A DNA stretch of 64,000 bases, taken from NCBI GenBank assembly GCA_036023115.1, contig JAYKKT010000074.1, forward strand, positions 7,059,001 through 7,123,000, written 5' to 3'. How positions within the stretch are numbered: position 1 is the first letter of the stretch; every line of letters begins with the position of its first letter. Position numbers and translations under genes: made by a program. The DNA is from Brasenia schreberi (taxonomy: Eukaryota; Streptophyta; Magnoliopsida; Nymphaeales; Cabombaceae). The notes beneath the pieces were generated by a model. It was not told where the DNA came from, searched no databases, and worked only from the letters and a program-made list of their open reading frames with translations. Shown piece by piece: positions 1 to 12,882 of this stretch.

Positions 1-304
1 GGCTTCTCACTGCTTCATTGTATTTTACATTCCTGAGAGGGAGTTCTCTGAAACAAGAATTGGGAATCTTTGAAAACTTGCTCATTGCATGTAGAGTTTC
101 CTATGGTTAGTTTTGGGCTGAATGGAGCTCGAACGTAACTGCTCTAAGGTTTAGATAAGCTTGCGTAGAGCCTAGATAGTAGGAAAACAACTGGTTCAAA
201 TTTGTGAAAGGATGGGGAGGGGTCTAATTAATGATTCAATAACCTGTCCTTTAAGAACGTATAGGAATGCTACTTGATGAGAAGCATGCATACACATACA
301 TACA

Positions 305-306
305 TT

Positions 307-343
<37 letters not shown>

Positions 344-344
344 A
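305..344. repeat. (TA)n(TG)n microsatellite
   Basis: Compound dinucleotide repeat, TA followed by TG. It lies in the sequence left of the first recognised CHR10-like exon, presumably in an intron. I see no coding signal elsewhere in 1-870. Confidence 0.9.
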
Positions 345-870
345 AAAGGAGCGATTATAATTGAGGCTCAGGGATTTAATCTGTGTCCAAGCTCAATATT
401 TTATGTAAATTAGCTGATGTTTACGTATGACCTCAGTTTGTTTTGTGTTACTGAGCTTAGACATTTAATTAAGCTAAACTTGAGCTGCTCTGCTCATTCT
501 GCATTGATGCAGTTTCTTGAAAGTTATATTATCAGATTATGGTGATAATTTGACCTATTTTATAAGAATTTTCTTTCTTTATCACCCTATTTCCACGCAT
601 CGTGTGTGCACACATCTTGAAGTCCTGTGTGTGTGCAAAGCAGATCACTTCCTTTGTGAAGTTGTGAATGTCGAATTGAGGTGGAGTTGTCTCATCTCTT
701 CCTTTCTCTGCCATCTTCTTGCTTATTTCATATACTTGTTGAAGTATCTTTGTGATTTTTTTGCTGCTTAAATGATAGAAAGGCAATAGGAGAACAAGCA
801 CGAGGTATTTCCTTTTCTGAGAAAAGGAAGAATATCTGTTATCACTTATTTTATGCCACTAACTTTTTAG

Positions 871-3800
871 GTCATCCAGCTTCGAAAAGCATGCAGCCAT
901 CCGTATCTCTTCAATGGAATTGAGCCTGAACCATTTTCTGAAGGTGAGCACCTGGTGCAGGTGAGAACTTCTTTTCTATGAACTTGTTGCATTTATTTGT
1001 TATTTCTGTTTTGTTTGGTCATGCTCATCAATAAGCTTCTTCTTGTTCTTTTTGGAATTCTGCGCATATGCTTTATGTTTTGTTATTTGTTGCTTAATGG
1101 TCAGGCTAGTGGTAAACTTATTATTCTAGACAGACTACTTCAGAGAATGCATGCTGCAAAACACCGTGTCCTACTATTTGCTCAGATGACTCAAACACTC
1201 GATATTCTTCAGGTCAGGTTTCTGTTTTCTGATCAGGATGCACTTTTTGTGGGTCTAGGCACTGTCGTTATTTGCAAAGTCCGTCAGAAACTTCATCCTC
1301 ACGCTTAGTACTTTGTTGGTTACTATAGGATTTCTTGGAGCTCAGAAGGTATACATATGAACGTTTAGATGGATCCGTTCGTGCTGAGGAGCGGTTTGCT
1401 GCAATAAGAAGCTTCAGTCAACAACCACAACATGCTAAAGATGATCCATTTATATTTATGATCTCCACTAGGGCTGGTGGTGTTGGCTTAAATCTTGTTG
1501 GTGCTGATACTGTGAGTGACTTGTCAGTTTTCTGCTGTGCAAAACTATACTAATGGTGATAGATGAACTGGTTATAGGCTCTTAGTTCTGAAATGTGTCT
1601 TCTAATCTTTTACCATATGGATTATCTATTTTATAGGTGTAGAATATCTCCTGGCTTTGTCTCTTTTTTTTTAAATGTTTAATATATGGTTATATAATAA
1701 AAAATACATTCTTTGCTTCCAACAACTAAAATGGTCTATCAGAGACCTTTTAACTCTCGGGAGGTTTTATATCTTTTGTATATTCATCCATTAAGGTTTT
1801 AAATTAAATATTTTCTCATTTAAGAGAACAGCACCCCAATAACTTGTTAGATCACTACTAATAAATGACGTTAGGAAGGCAAAGAGACGATGTTCTTCTG
1901 GAGTACAATATCTACTAGTTAATTTCTCACGTTATACTTGAACAATTTTCAAAACATTCAAAAAAATTAAGTTTCATATAATCCAAATGTGAAGATCAAG
2001 GCTCTCTGAGCAAATTGTTAAGCTTACGTCTCATCTATCTCTGGACATTCCTGCAATAGGGTAAAATGGAAAGTTTCTTTTCTCCTTTTGGTTGGTTGCA
2101 TAAACTTTTCTTACTTGTATCAGTAGTCATCTTTGCTCTTTTTGGATATAGTCAGTATTCATGGTAACATTGTCACGATGCATTGCCTACATATTTTTCT
2201 GAGTGGCAGTATTTCTCTGCAGGTTATATTCTATGAACAAGACTGGAACCCACAAGTAGACAAGCAAGCTCTGCAGCGAACTCACCGTATTGGTCAGATA
2301 AAACATGTTTTGTCGGTTAGTTTGGTCAACTCTGGAACCATTGAGGAGGTAAGAGGTTTTTGTACCTTGTATGCTGACTAGGAAACCATTTTTTGAAGTT
2401 TTCAGTTCTGTGATTTATACAAATAGAATAATTTCAAGCAGGTAATTATGAGAAGAGCAGCAACTAAATTACAACTAAGCCAAAATGTGACTGGTAGAGA
2501 TGTTTCTGTTTATAGTGAAGAGAAAGAAACAACAGTCGAAAATGGGGACCTGAAATTTAGTGTCATTTTTGGCTTAGAAAAGTTTGACCCTGCAGACATA
2601 GTTAAAGAGAGAACCAACGATGAAAATATGATTGAGGTGGATGTGTTGGCAGAAAAGGTCCTGCAGGCACGCACACATGATCCAGCAGATAGAGATGATA
2701 GAAGGTATGAGATTAACCCAATGGATATACTAACTGAAGGTGGGTTGCATCTCAAAAAAAATTATACATCTGCAAGTCCGCTACCTGCATTTGATGAGGC
2801 TTCATATTTATCATGGCTTGAGAAATTTAAAGATGCTTCCCTGCCTATGAAGAGTTCCTTTTCTAATGTAGTGCTAAAGAAACAGTTGTCAGAAGAAAAA
2901 CGTGCTGAAATTGAAGCGGAGAAGCAAAAGAAAGCAGATGAGATAAGGTTAAGAAAATGGGAAGCTCTTGGATATCAGTCTCTAGCTGTGAAAGAACCTG
3001 CTCAAAGCTTGTGTGAAAGTGCCTTGTTAGATTCTGGCTCTGTTGAATTTGTCTTTGGAGATTGTACAATACCATTAAGGAGTCACCCATCTGAGCCTGC
3101 TATCATATTTAGGTAAACTTTACCTACATTACCAGCAAAAACTCTTTACTTGAATTGCTATGGTGTGTGAAATCTCTATTTCTCATGCTAAAGTGGGAGT
3201 ACGGTCCAAATTTATTCACATTGTCTCCATAAATTTGGCTTTGCATAAATTCTGATATTTTCGACTTTTTATGGCTTTTAACTTTGGATGCTTTTCTAAT
3301 TAATTTTATTGTCCTTTGACATCAACCTTTTGTAGTAAGCAAAAGGTGTGATTGTTTTCCAATGTCCATAGAAAAAAAAGTTTGGGGAGAAGCAATGAAA
3401 TTCCTTCACTCTGAGTGGGATGTTTTCAATATGAGCACCAAATAGGGACAGGGATACTGTCAGCTATATCAGTATGAAAAGTGAGAGACTTTTACTCTTA
3501 ATTTACATAACCTTTGCCTTATTCAACCTTGTAGCTTTTGTTTTCAATTGACATTTCTGGTGTACGACTTGTACCATGTTCTTATTTTATAGTATAAAAA
3601 GTTATTTATGGTATTCCATCTGTATGATCTGTTGGTGTGGCAGATGATGCAGTTAGGAGAAACATTCAGTAAACAAAAGTTCTCTAGCAAACTTCATATT
3701 TAGAAATTCTTATGATGTTTGCAGCTTGCTTGCATTCTAGTAAGGATATTTATCTAAATACAATAATTTTTGTTCAATATCACATTGGTGATCTTCATAT

Positions 3801-5888
3801 CAATGGCCAATCTTTTATGGCTTTGAGATTCCAATAATTTAGCTATTTTGCTATATCTTGTCACTCCTTTTGATTTTTCTTCCTTTCGGAGAACAGATAA
3901 GCTTAAACAGTGGCTCTGAGAATGTCTTGCTTTCAGAATTGTGATATAGTATTTTTGTTTGTATATTTTCTGTGTGGCAGTTGTGTTGATAACTCTGGGC
4001 GCTGGGGCAGAGGTGGCATGTTTGATACATTGTCCAATCTCTCTTCTATAATTCCAGATGCATATAAAAGAGCTTCTGAATGTTCAGACCTTCATTTGGG
4101 GGATCTTCATCTTATTCAAGTCACAGGTGACATTGTTGTACTTATTTTCATGGATATGTTGTTAGCAAGCATAATGCTTTTTTTCTTACAAGAGAAGCAT
4201 CTCCATGAATTTGATATTTTTCATGTTGGAAGGAGGGATCTAAATTAATCAAATTTGGTTAAGATACTGGTTTACCAAATCACGCTTAATCACATATTAG
4301 GTAAACTCATATGGAGATGGTAACCAAGCAGTGAAACTAAATCCACATCCAAATAAAAGATCAGGAATCTGAAATTCAGAAATGTATCTGAAATACTTTC
4401 TCTGTTATATATGCACAAACAGCTCCGCCCATGTAAGGGATCACCCTTGCATGGCTGGTCCCAAGCCCGGATAAAAAAGGAGGGTTGTGTTAGGCTTCCG
4501 ACAGCCAGCGTAAAACTTTGTCGGACTTACCATGGATTATAAAAAAAGAATCCATTTAGCCGACCCCATCTAGTATGGGAAAAGGCTTAGTTGTTGTATA
4601 TGCACAAACATGGAAAAAAATCCACATCTTCGGTGATTATGTGACAAGCAAATGTAATTTCCAATTTATATATGTAAAATCTAGTGCACGGTCCTGTTCA
4701 TTCCAAATATTATTCTTATCCATTTGTTGCCTTTTAGGAACTGATGATGAGGAAAGGCCTAATGTCACTGACATTGGTCCACTATGGGTTGCTCTTGGTG
4801 TTGTACAGTCGTACAACTCTCGGCGGAAAGTGCCTCGGAGCAATATATCGATGCCTGATCTGGAACAGTGCATTGCCAAAACTTGTTTTTCTGCTGCTCA
4901 GCATCCAGGTAACATATTGGCTTCTTCAATCGGATGGAGCTGTTCTATGAGAGGGCTATGGTTGTCTTAACCATGTGTTTTCTATATTCAGTATAAATTT
5001 TGCTCATCGGGTGGTTAGCTTTGTTAATTTGCATTATCATGATCATTCATGCCTTATTTTGAGTCTAGCCCTGCTGATTGAAGTATTCTTTCTATCCCTA
5101 GATGGGAGTGAGCGTCCTAGACATGGGGTTTTATTTCATGGTTCTGCAACTTACTCTCATCACGGGGTTCTGTTCCCCAGAGTTATTAAAGAAGTAAAGA
5201 CAATGATTGTGTGATAGTACATGGTGAAATAGATTTATCATCTTGATTAATCAAATTCTTTCACCTTTGTAGGTTAGCCTGGCATTTCAGTGCTATGAAA
5301 ATTTACGTCTGATTTCTGTTCTTTTCTGTGTTAACAAAGCATCAATTCATATGCCACGCATTGGGTACAGAGATGGATCAGAACGTTCAGAGTGGTACAC
5401 CATCGAGCGCCTCCTGCGTAAATATGCTTCAGCTTATGGTGTAAAAGTATTTGTGTGAGTTCCTTTCCCAGTGTTAATAATCCTGATTGCGTATTTTCTT
5501 CTTGTGAACCAGTTTAGCCTCTGAGAATTGCGGACAATCTATCCAACATGGGTATATGTTTGATTGAATTTTTCATTAGAGGACATGTTTCAGAGCCAGT
5601 TTTGGTATGGAGATGCAAGGGGGCTGGAGTCGACATCATCTTTAAGATGTAAGTGAGATAAGGAATGATGTGTCAGCTCCAGTCTGTCATCCCTCCAATA
5701 TCTGGAAAGTGCAATACCAACCACGTGGAGGCCGGTGTAGAGCCGGGGGATTCGGAAATCCCGCCTCCATTCCCATTTCTGGCTCTCAAACCATTGCCTT
5801 AATCGAGAATCTCTGATTCTGCATAAGTTTGTGGTGTTATTCTTGCCACTGGTCTTTTTGCAGGTACTACTTTCGTCGGCTTGCATGA
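871..5888 (+). CDS. CHR10: SNF2-family ATPase with macro domain, ALC1/CHR10-like (5' end outside window)
   Basis: Nine exons, all with GT-AG introns and consistent phase: 871-960, 1105-1212, 1329-1511, 2223-2348, 2442-3112, 3981-4126, 4738-4908, 5340-5454, 5864-5888 (545 codons). The first exons are beyond the left edge. Exons 1-4 carry the second RecA lobe: [17 protein letters not shown] [14 protein letters not shown], motif [28 protein letters not shown], motif [12 protein letters not shown], and motif [21 protein letters not shown], where Thr replaces the usual Ala. Exon 5 holds the charged linker and the start of the macro domain (FGDCT). Exons 6-9 continue it ([28 protein letters not shown]) and end in YYFRRLA. 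From the family, this is a nuclear ATP-dependent nucleosome remodeller whose macro domain binds ADP-ribose; the Arabidopsis relative is CHR10/ASG3. The order and residues match my memory of that protein closely. No frameshift or premature stop was seen. Intron 6 contains a short retroelement. Confidence 0.9.
4408..4610 (+). mobile_element. Short RTE-derived SINE-like element with 14-bp TSD
   Basis: The element body is 4422-4596 (175 bp), flanked by perfect direct repeats TATATGCACAAACA at 4408-4421 and 4597-4610. The first about 110 bp (from GCTCCGCCCATGTAAGG) match the 5' end of the near full-length RTE LINE at 22895-25413. The last about 65 bp (GAATCCATTTAGCCGACC through AGGCTTAGTTGTTGT) match its 3' end, so everything between is missing. 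A second copy with the same junction is at 52337-52532. It lies in intron 6 of the CHR10-like gene, in the same orientation as the gene. Confidence 0.85.
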
Positions 5889-6276
5889 TAAGTAGCAACA
5901 GGAGGAACTGGCTAAGCAGGCTTTTGTCTCGTACTAACAAGTTTTAATGCAAACATTTCTTAATTTCTACTAGTGTTTTTGTTTCTGCACATGCAGCCGG
6001 ACCTGTTCATGTTAAAACGTTATCATGTTTGCTCCTCTTCTGCTTTGGTATCATGGTACCCACCTACTAAGCTGTCTCATGGTGTAAGCCTCCATTGATA
6101 ACAACTCATAAGGTGAACTCTGGGATTATTTCTCTCCCTAATGTTGGGATTTCTTTTCCAGAAAGCATCCGAATAATCAGAGACTTGGTGTATGCACATT
6201 ATGCTAATATGGCACAAGATAAAGTACAATGGTGACAGAGAACCCTTTTGTTGTGGGTATTTTAGATGTTTTTTAA

Positions 6277-6377
6277 AAAAAACGTGTGATAGGGCTGTGT
6301 GGAAACAAAGAATCCATGTAGCCGACCTGGTTTAGTATGAGAAAAGGCTAAGTTGCTGTTGTTTAAAAAACGTGTGA
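6277..6377 (+). mobile_element. 5'-truncated RTE LINE 3' tail with 13-bp TSD
   Basis: The insert 6290-6364 consists only of the LINE 3' end (TGTGTGGAAACAAAGAATCC through GCTAAGTTGCTGTTG). It is flanked by AAAAAACGTGTGA at 6277-6289 and 6365-6377. The duplicated region near 13083-13116 has the uninterrupted sequence, so this insertion came after the duplication or was absent from the copied haplotype. Confidence 0.8.
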
Positions 6378-7427
6378 ATAGTAAAAAGACGGTGATGAAA
6401 CCTTGATTACTAAAGTCCAACCTCCCTAAGGGAAAAAGGATCCATTACTTTGGCAAGTACTCTTGCACATGATAACAACCATCCTACACCAAATCCCATT
6501 CATCCATCACAAATGTATTGCAATATTTAGGTGCCGGCTAATCCTAACCGTCCATTGGCAAGTACATTGGCAATCATATGTTACTACCCGAGTCAAATAT
6601 AAAGAGTGAAAATCCTTATCCTCCAACTACTCCGTCGGTGTACTTACCCTGATGCCATGCGCTTCGCAGTCCTGTTTCACTGTGTTTGTCTGCAGTTTTG
6701 CCACAATAATCCTTGTGACTAATGAGGGTTTAACCAATTTGGCTAATGATATATGTTTAAACTCATTCATACTTAAATTTACTCAAAGGTGTCATGGAAG
6801 GTGGAGATTTGAAGTAAAAAAGTGAATTGTACGGTTTGCATTAAATACAAAGTATATAAAGTATAATAATACACTTTGTTTTTTAAATATGATAATATAA
6901 CTCATTTGTAAATTGAAAGTATGATTTAATGCAAAGTAAGTAAAGTAGAGATTTGAATTAAAAGTATCATTCTACATTTGTACTTTACATTTAATGCATT
7001 AAACATTTTTTGTTTTGTCACCTCAACTATTCATCTCAAAGATAGAGTAAAAATGTTTATTTAAGATTATACACCTAAAGATATTATGCATTTATTATTT
7101 TATATTTATATATATAACCATCTCGTGTGGGATGCACAAGCTTTAATTTTGGTTTCATTTGGTTTAACATTTTGGACTATATAATAGTGATGCAAGCGCC
7201 AGTGAAATAAAAGTTCTCTAAGCTGCAGGCTTGGATAAAACTATTAGTATTTTTTTCTTGCAAAAGTTCATTCGCCTTAAATATTCCTAATAGGAGATCA
7301 AGTACTCTTGAAGAGTTTACCCGATCGTTCAAGTGATCTTGAGATCATGACCCTACACCAAACGCATTTATGTGTGTGTGTGCACGCCGGTGCGGGCCTG
7401 TGTTGGGAGAGAGAGACTGCTAAATTT

Positions 7428-7565
7428 TAAGGCGTATGACTTTTCTTATTATTACAAGAGGAGGCCAAAGTCTAACACATACTGAAACATGCACCCTCAG
7501 GGAGTCGAACTCTCTCGAGGGAACTGCCGTTGAGCTAATGCTCTTGGTGTTAAGGCGCACGACTT
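7428..7565 (-). mobile_element. tRNA-derived SINE, copy in unit 1
   Basis: Read on the minus strand, the head at the right end has a box-A-like TTAGCTCAACGG and a box-B-like GAGTTCGACTCCC, the internal Pol III promoter layout of tRNA-derived SINEs. The body ends at the left in a T/A-rich tail. It is flanked by imperfect direct repeats of about 16 bp (TTAAGGCGTATGACTT at 7428-7443, TTAAGGCGCACGACTT at 7550-7565). Family assignment (Au-like or other) is not certain. Confidence 0.6.
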
Positions 7566-7794
7566 GCTTAATGAGGTTTGTCCTCCTTGAAAACCAAAGA
7601 AAGAATAATTAGACATCAAAGAAAATTTAAATTTATAGCTAGAACCTTTTATTTTTCTTTCAAAATGACCATTTGAACATTCCAGTACCCATCAGGTCCT
7701 GTCAGGGATCGGATCAAACCACTGATGATGCTAGAAGCAGATCCACACATATGCTATCTCTGATAGTTATTATGAGATACGTTATATTTAGTTG

Positions 7795-8045
7795 AATATA
7801 TGCTATCTCTAACAGTCAACAGAAGGAAGTTCAAGAGAAAGGATAACGCATGGAATGTGGAAAAAAAGTGACTGCAGGAGATATTTAGTTGAAAATATGA
7901 AATTCTGAATGAAGCAAGATAAAGTGCCATAGGCTCACGAAATGCCATGATACAAAGAGAGACGCTGCTGGGTACCATGAAGATGAACGGAGAGATTTAA
8001 AGAGAGCTCTCATAAGAATGGCCACTATTGTGGTGCGGATGATGA
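7795..8045. repeat. Dispersed ~240-bp segment T, copy 1
   Basis: One of five copies in the cluster (others near 11280-11515, 14285-14495, 17770-18010, 21385-21735). All share GTGACTGCAGGAGATATTTA and GATTTAAAGAGAGCTCT. On the minus strand some copies encode a hydrophobic stretch followed by LRALFKS-like residues, so T may descend from a terminal transmembrane exon of the scrambled antisense gene. That reading is inference. Confidence 0.6.
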
Positions 8046-8104
8046 TGACAAACAAGCTATTACGAGATAAGTTATATCTGCCTTTTGTCGTGTGAGAACA
8101 AGAA

Positions 8105-8107
<3 letters not shown>

Positions 8108-8182
<75 letters not shown>

Positions 8183-8196
8183 TATATATATATATC
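8108..8196. repeat. (CT)n then (TA)n microsatellite
   Basis: About 35 CT units followed by a short TA run, about 590 bp upstream of chitinase copy 1. The equivalent tract upstream of copy 2 has shorter CT and far longer TA. The open minus-strand frame across it (Arg-Glu repeats) is a by-product of the repeat. Confidence 0.95.
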
Positions 8197-8307
8197 ATTC
8201 AGTCCGACCCATGAAGGCTTCCTGATATCAGAGGCACAACTTGATGCATCAAGTTCATGACACATCAAACTAGAACACATGCCGGAATCATATATTCGGT
8301 ACATTAT

Positions 8308-8313
8308 TTGACT
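8308..8313 (+). promoter_or_regulatory. W-box-type core upstream of chitinase 1
   Basis: TTGACT, matching the TTGAC(C/T) core bound by WRKY factors. A second core, TTGACC, is at 8432-8437. Both are kept upstream of chitinase copy 2 (14800-14805, 14924-14929). W-boxes fit a defence-induced chitinase, but single six-base matches are weak evidence. Confidence 0.35.
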
Positions 8314-8671
8314 GAGTCCATATGGTTGGATTCAACAATTAGAACGAGTATCCGATAAATAATTGGATACGATTTGGTTTCTACTTCTAGAAGAGAATGA
8401 AATGTTAGCTAGCATTATACTAGCAAGGTTGTTGACCTTTCATGTCACTTACAACGAACTCATAATTGGGATATAATTGTTATTCATATGGGACGGAAGA
8501 AACAAGATGTTCGTGAAGCTCTAGCTATCCAACTTATAGAGATGCTTTCGTAGCCATCATTATACACACATACATACATATAATTGGATTTTAGCCTGGT
8601 ACAGCTCATGAAGATTCAACAGAAGATCCATTAAATGAGAGAGAGAGAGAGAGAGTACGGGAATATGGTGA

Positions 8672-9703
<1,032 letters not shown>

Positions 9704-10383
9704 TGGTGCAGAATATATGCATCACAATGCCTGGCGTTTAATTTGCGTGCATGCAATAAAGTAGATGCGTGTCTTTTGCTTCTGGAAAAGAGTGGTTGGT
9801 AGCAACGTCAACAAATATGTAATAAACCCTTCAAAGGGTGTCTTCATGATCATCATAAAAAAAAGAAATTTGTGCTTTTTGTTTATTTACTGGCGACTTT
9901 CTCATACACGCAAATTTCTTATCGTTGTTTTCACAGCTAGACACGTCAAGTTCCGGTTCACCAACCACCAACATGATCCGGGCCAGTTCTGGTTCAAACC
10001 GAAATGCTGAGAAAGAAAAAAACAAAAAAGTTTTGAAAATTCAAAAAAGAAAAGGACAGAACCGGCCGTTTGAGCTGCTAGTGGTGGTTCGACGAAAGAA
10101 GGAACTGTAACTGAACTGGGGATCCCTGGGTTTAGTTATTCCAGGTCCGGTTCCTCTTCTAGTTAGTTCCAGCTGCTTTCCAACCGATTTCAGTTCGGAA
10201 ATGGACATGTCTATTCACAAGCATTGCCCACCCCGGGAGCTTTGAAGAGAAACCAGCCGATGAGAGTGGTGGGAACTATTTGCTCATATGTTAGGCCTTG
10301 GTTTGGCCGAGGACAAATCACAAATTTCATGAGCGTTGTATCTAACACATGCTACTAAAAAAACGTTAGAGAGTTTCTTCGAT

Positions 10384-10464
10384 GACTCTTGGAAGTCTCG
10401 CACTCCCTCGTTCTTCTTAACTGCATCCCAAACTGCTGTCTGATGATAATGAAACAACCATTCT
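10384..10464 (-). pseudogene. Exon-3 fragment of the scrambled antisense gene, unit 1
   Basis: Reading minus, after a TTTCACATGCAG acceptor the frame gives RMVVSLSSD and WDAV-like residues as in the intact exon at 20481-20574. About 2 bp are missing near 10434 (CTGCTGTCTG against CTGCTTTGTCTG), which breaks the frame. The donor side is replaced by unrelated sequence after GAGTCA. Confidence 0.7.
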
Positions 10465-11279
10465 CTGCATGTGAAATTAAAAGGCATGTTCAATCACTCA
10501 TGAATCACACCAATGTCTAATTTTGAAATTTTCCAAATCAACTCCTTTTTAAACAATGCCCTTTTGGCTTCTGATTGATCTTAGAAATCCCTACCTTTTA
10601 TCTTTCGCATCCTTTTGCTGTTTCCAGTATTACATTAAAAGAACAGTTTTTGTAAATAGAGCACGCCAACCTTCCCAATTGATCCAAAGATACAAACTAC
10701 TGAATCTCACTAGGTTAGCATGGTATATTTAATAGAAAACGATGTTTGAATCAATAAAAACATTGCAAGGGTGAAATTATTTTTTAACAATTCATTGAGA
10801 AATATTATATCATTGTGGATATGCATCACACTGAAGTGATGCAAAAGTAGATGCAATTATGGAACTAAGTGTCATTCATCTATATGGTTAGAATGCTAAA
10901 AAAAGCAGATAAAAAAATAGGCTTCGGATTACTGTTTGACGACGATCCCAATGAATGCCCAGACTGTATGGATCAATGTGTTTTTTCACACTGTACTTGA
11001 ATGTGAAATCCACGTCTTCGATACTTTTGGTTGGGGTAGGCAACATGACTTTTCAAGATTAGCCAAAACACAGAAACTAATTTGGGCTTGGTTAGGAAAG
11101 GAGGGACGAATTTATAAAACTTTCCACCCCTTTTTCTTCACAACCATCACATTCTCCCATCAAACTAATAACCAGAATTCGTGCCAAGTCCACAGCACGC
11201 ACAGACTGATGAATGCCCTATAATAGACAGGAGCAGTCTTAAAATTCAGATTGATAAGAAGTTTGTTACGAGCTCACAG

Positions 11280-11515
11280 TCAATAGAATGAAGCTCAAGA
11301 GAAAGTATAACGCTTAGACTGTGGAAATAAAGTGACTGCAGGAGATATTTAGTTGACTGTATGAAATTCCGAATGAAGCAAGATAAATTGCCATAGGATC
11401 ACGAAATGCCATGATACAATGAGAGATGCTGCTGAGTACCATGAAGATTAACGGAAAGATTTAAAGAGAGCTCTCAGAACAACGGCCACAATTGTGGTGG
11501 GGATGATGACGACAA
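11280..11515. repeat. Segment T, copy 2
   Basis: Second copy of the dispersed segment first described at 7795-8045, very close in sequence to 17770-18010. The similarity between units 1 and 2 ends at its right side. Between it and the exon-3 fragment lies the stretch 10490-11280, shared with 16980-17770 and 20590-21380 and without a convincing gene. Confidence 0.6.
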
Positions 11516-11524
11516 TAAAGAATG

Positions 11525-11625
11525 ATCTATATCTTAAGAGCGGAAAGGCTCAATGTGTGCGTGTGTGTTGTGTATAAATTGAAAGACAACTCACACGACT
11601 GAAATTGAACAACCCAACCGAAAGG

Positions 11626-11685
<60 letters not shown>

Positions 11686-12180
11686 CGGTGAGGCTCAACG
11701 TGTGCGTGTGTGTTGTGTATAAATTAAAAGACAACTCACACAACTAAATTTTAACAACCCGAAATGTAAAGACATACATAGCTGAACCATAAAACTCACA
11801 CAGCTAAAAGTATATAGATATGACTATATCTTAGGGTTGTCGAGGCCAAAATGTGCGTGAATGTGTTTGAGTAAGAGCTCGAGTGTCTTTGGGTGCGAGT
11901 GTGGAATCTTAAATGACAACTCACATGACTTTAAAGTAACAACCCAGCTGAACGGGAGATATAGATATATGATAAGAGCTTAAGCTCAATGCACGAGTGG
12001 GTATTGTGTGTAAATTAAAAGACAACTCACACAGCTCTTACTAGAGTCTTTGGAGTAAGAGCGAAAGCTCAATTGTGTACGTGGGTACTTGGTGTACGAG
12101 ATAAGAGCTAAAGCTCAAGTACACGTGTGTGTCGCGTGTACGAGATAAGAGCTAAGGCTCAAGTGCACGTATGTGTCTTG
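11525..12180. repeat. Degenerate tandem repeat block rich in GTGTGCGTGTGTGTTGTGT
   Basis: Successive units begin with TAAGAGC(G/T)-like motifs and GCTCAATGTGTGCGTGTG, followed by AAAGACAACTCACAC and an AACAACCC motif. Starts are visible near 11537, 11683, 11975, 12055, 12105 and 12145, with variable unit length. It contains a (TA)n run at 11631-11683. A two-unit relative is at 19870-20055. Confidence 0.7.
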
Positions 12181-12882
12181 TGTGTTAAGCATCAATATTA
12201 CATCCCGGGGGGAGACCACGTTCTATTAATACAACCCCGTATCCAAATTGAATTGAATATAGAATGAGTAATGTAAATACCGAATTTTAAACACTTACAA
12301 GTGGTTCGGACTTTTGATTTACTCCAATCTACACGGGCTTTGGTTTACTTTGGCAACCACGAAGGTCTCTTCTTTGAGGCTTGAGACGTGAAGTGGCTGG
12401 CCGAGCTTGTGCTTGGAGGGTGATGAGTCACGTGGGCTTGAGGGAGTTCACGGGTGCTAGGTGGGCTGCGGGTTTTAATGGGGGTTATGGCAATATCATG
12501 GCAAGGTGGCTCACGGCAAGGTGGGTATGCTATCTGCTCCTGTCCCGGGGTTCTCCTTTCGCCTTTTTATCTTGCTTTCTATCAGGCTGAGCTGTCTCCT
12601 ATGCTTCGAACCTGCTTTTTAGGGCCGCTTTCGATCAGGTGTCGTCTTCCTGCTTTACCTGTTTAATTTGGTTCTTTTATAGAATTGGGACCTTGCCCGA
12701 GTTTAAGAAATCCACATTTAACCGGGGTTTCAAAACAAAATTTAGAAGCTTTTGGAAGCTCCTGGGTTTTCGAAAACTCACTATTGGTTTTTGAAATGGG
12801 TTTTCAAAACCAGGTATTGGTTTTATGAAATGATTTTATTTTGGGGTGTTTACACATGTATATGTCATTTGTCTTCGAACAC
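12181..12882. other. Unit-1-specific insert of unknown nature
   Basis: This stretch replaces the place where the exon-2 copy would be expected by comparison with 22487-22757. It has G-rich tracts and a run of GTTTTCAAAACC-like imperfect palindromic words at 12725-12815. No convincing open reading frame or paired LTR was found. It could be a fragment of a larger transposon. Confidence 0.35.

Noticed and set aside
5100..5214. Possible extra CHR10 exon with open frame
   Set aside because: The preceding exon joins in phase directly to 5340 (reading [14 protein letters not shown]), as in the known protein; this stretch is intron.
5590..5940. 116-codon minus-strand frame
   Set aside because: Overlaps the last CHR10 intron and exon, has no recognisable motif and no promoter or splice support.
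7885..8304. Minus-strand frame with Arg-Glu repeats (and its counterpart 14356-14796)
   Set aside because: The frame is kept open by the (CT)n/(TA)n microsatellite and changes with repeat length.
10936..11223. 95-codon open frame kept in three duplicated copies (also 17430-17717 and 20974-21333)
   Set aside because: Differences between the first and third copies are mostly amino-acid changing and spread evenly, no motif is recognisable, and the region lies in the non-coding part of a duplicated segment. Openness is explained by recent copying.
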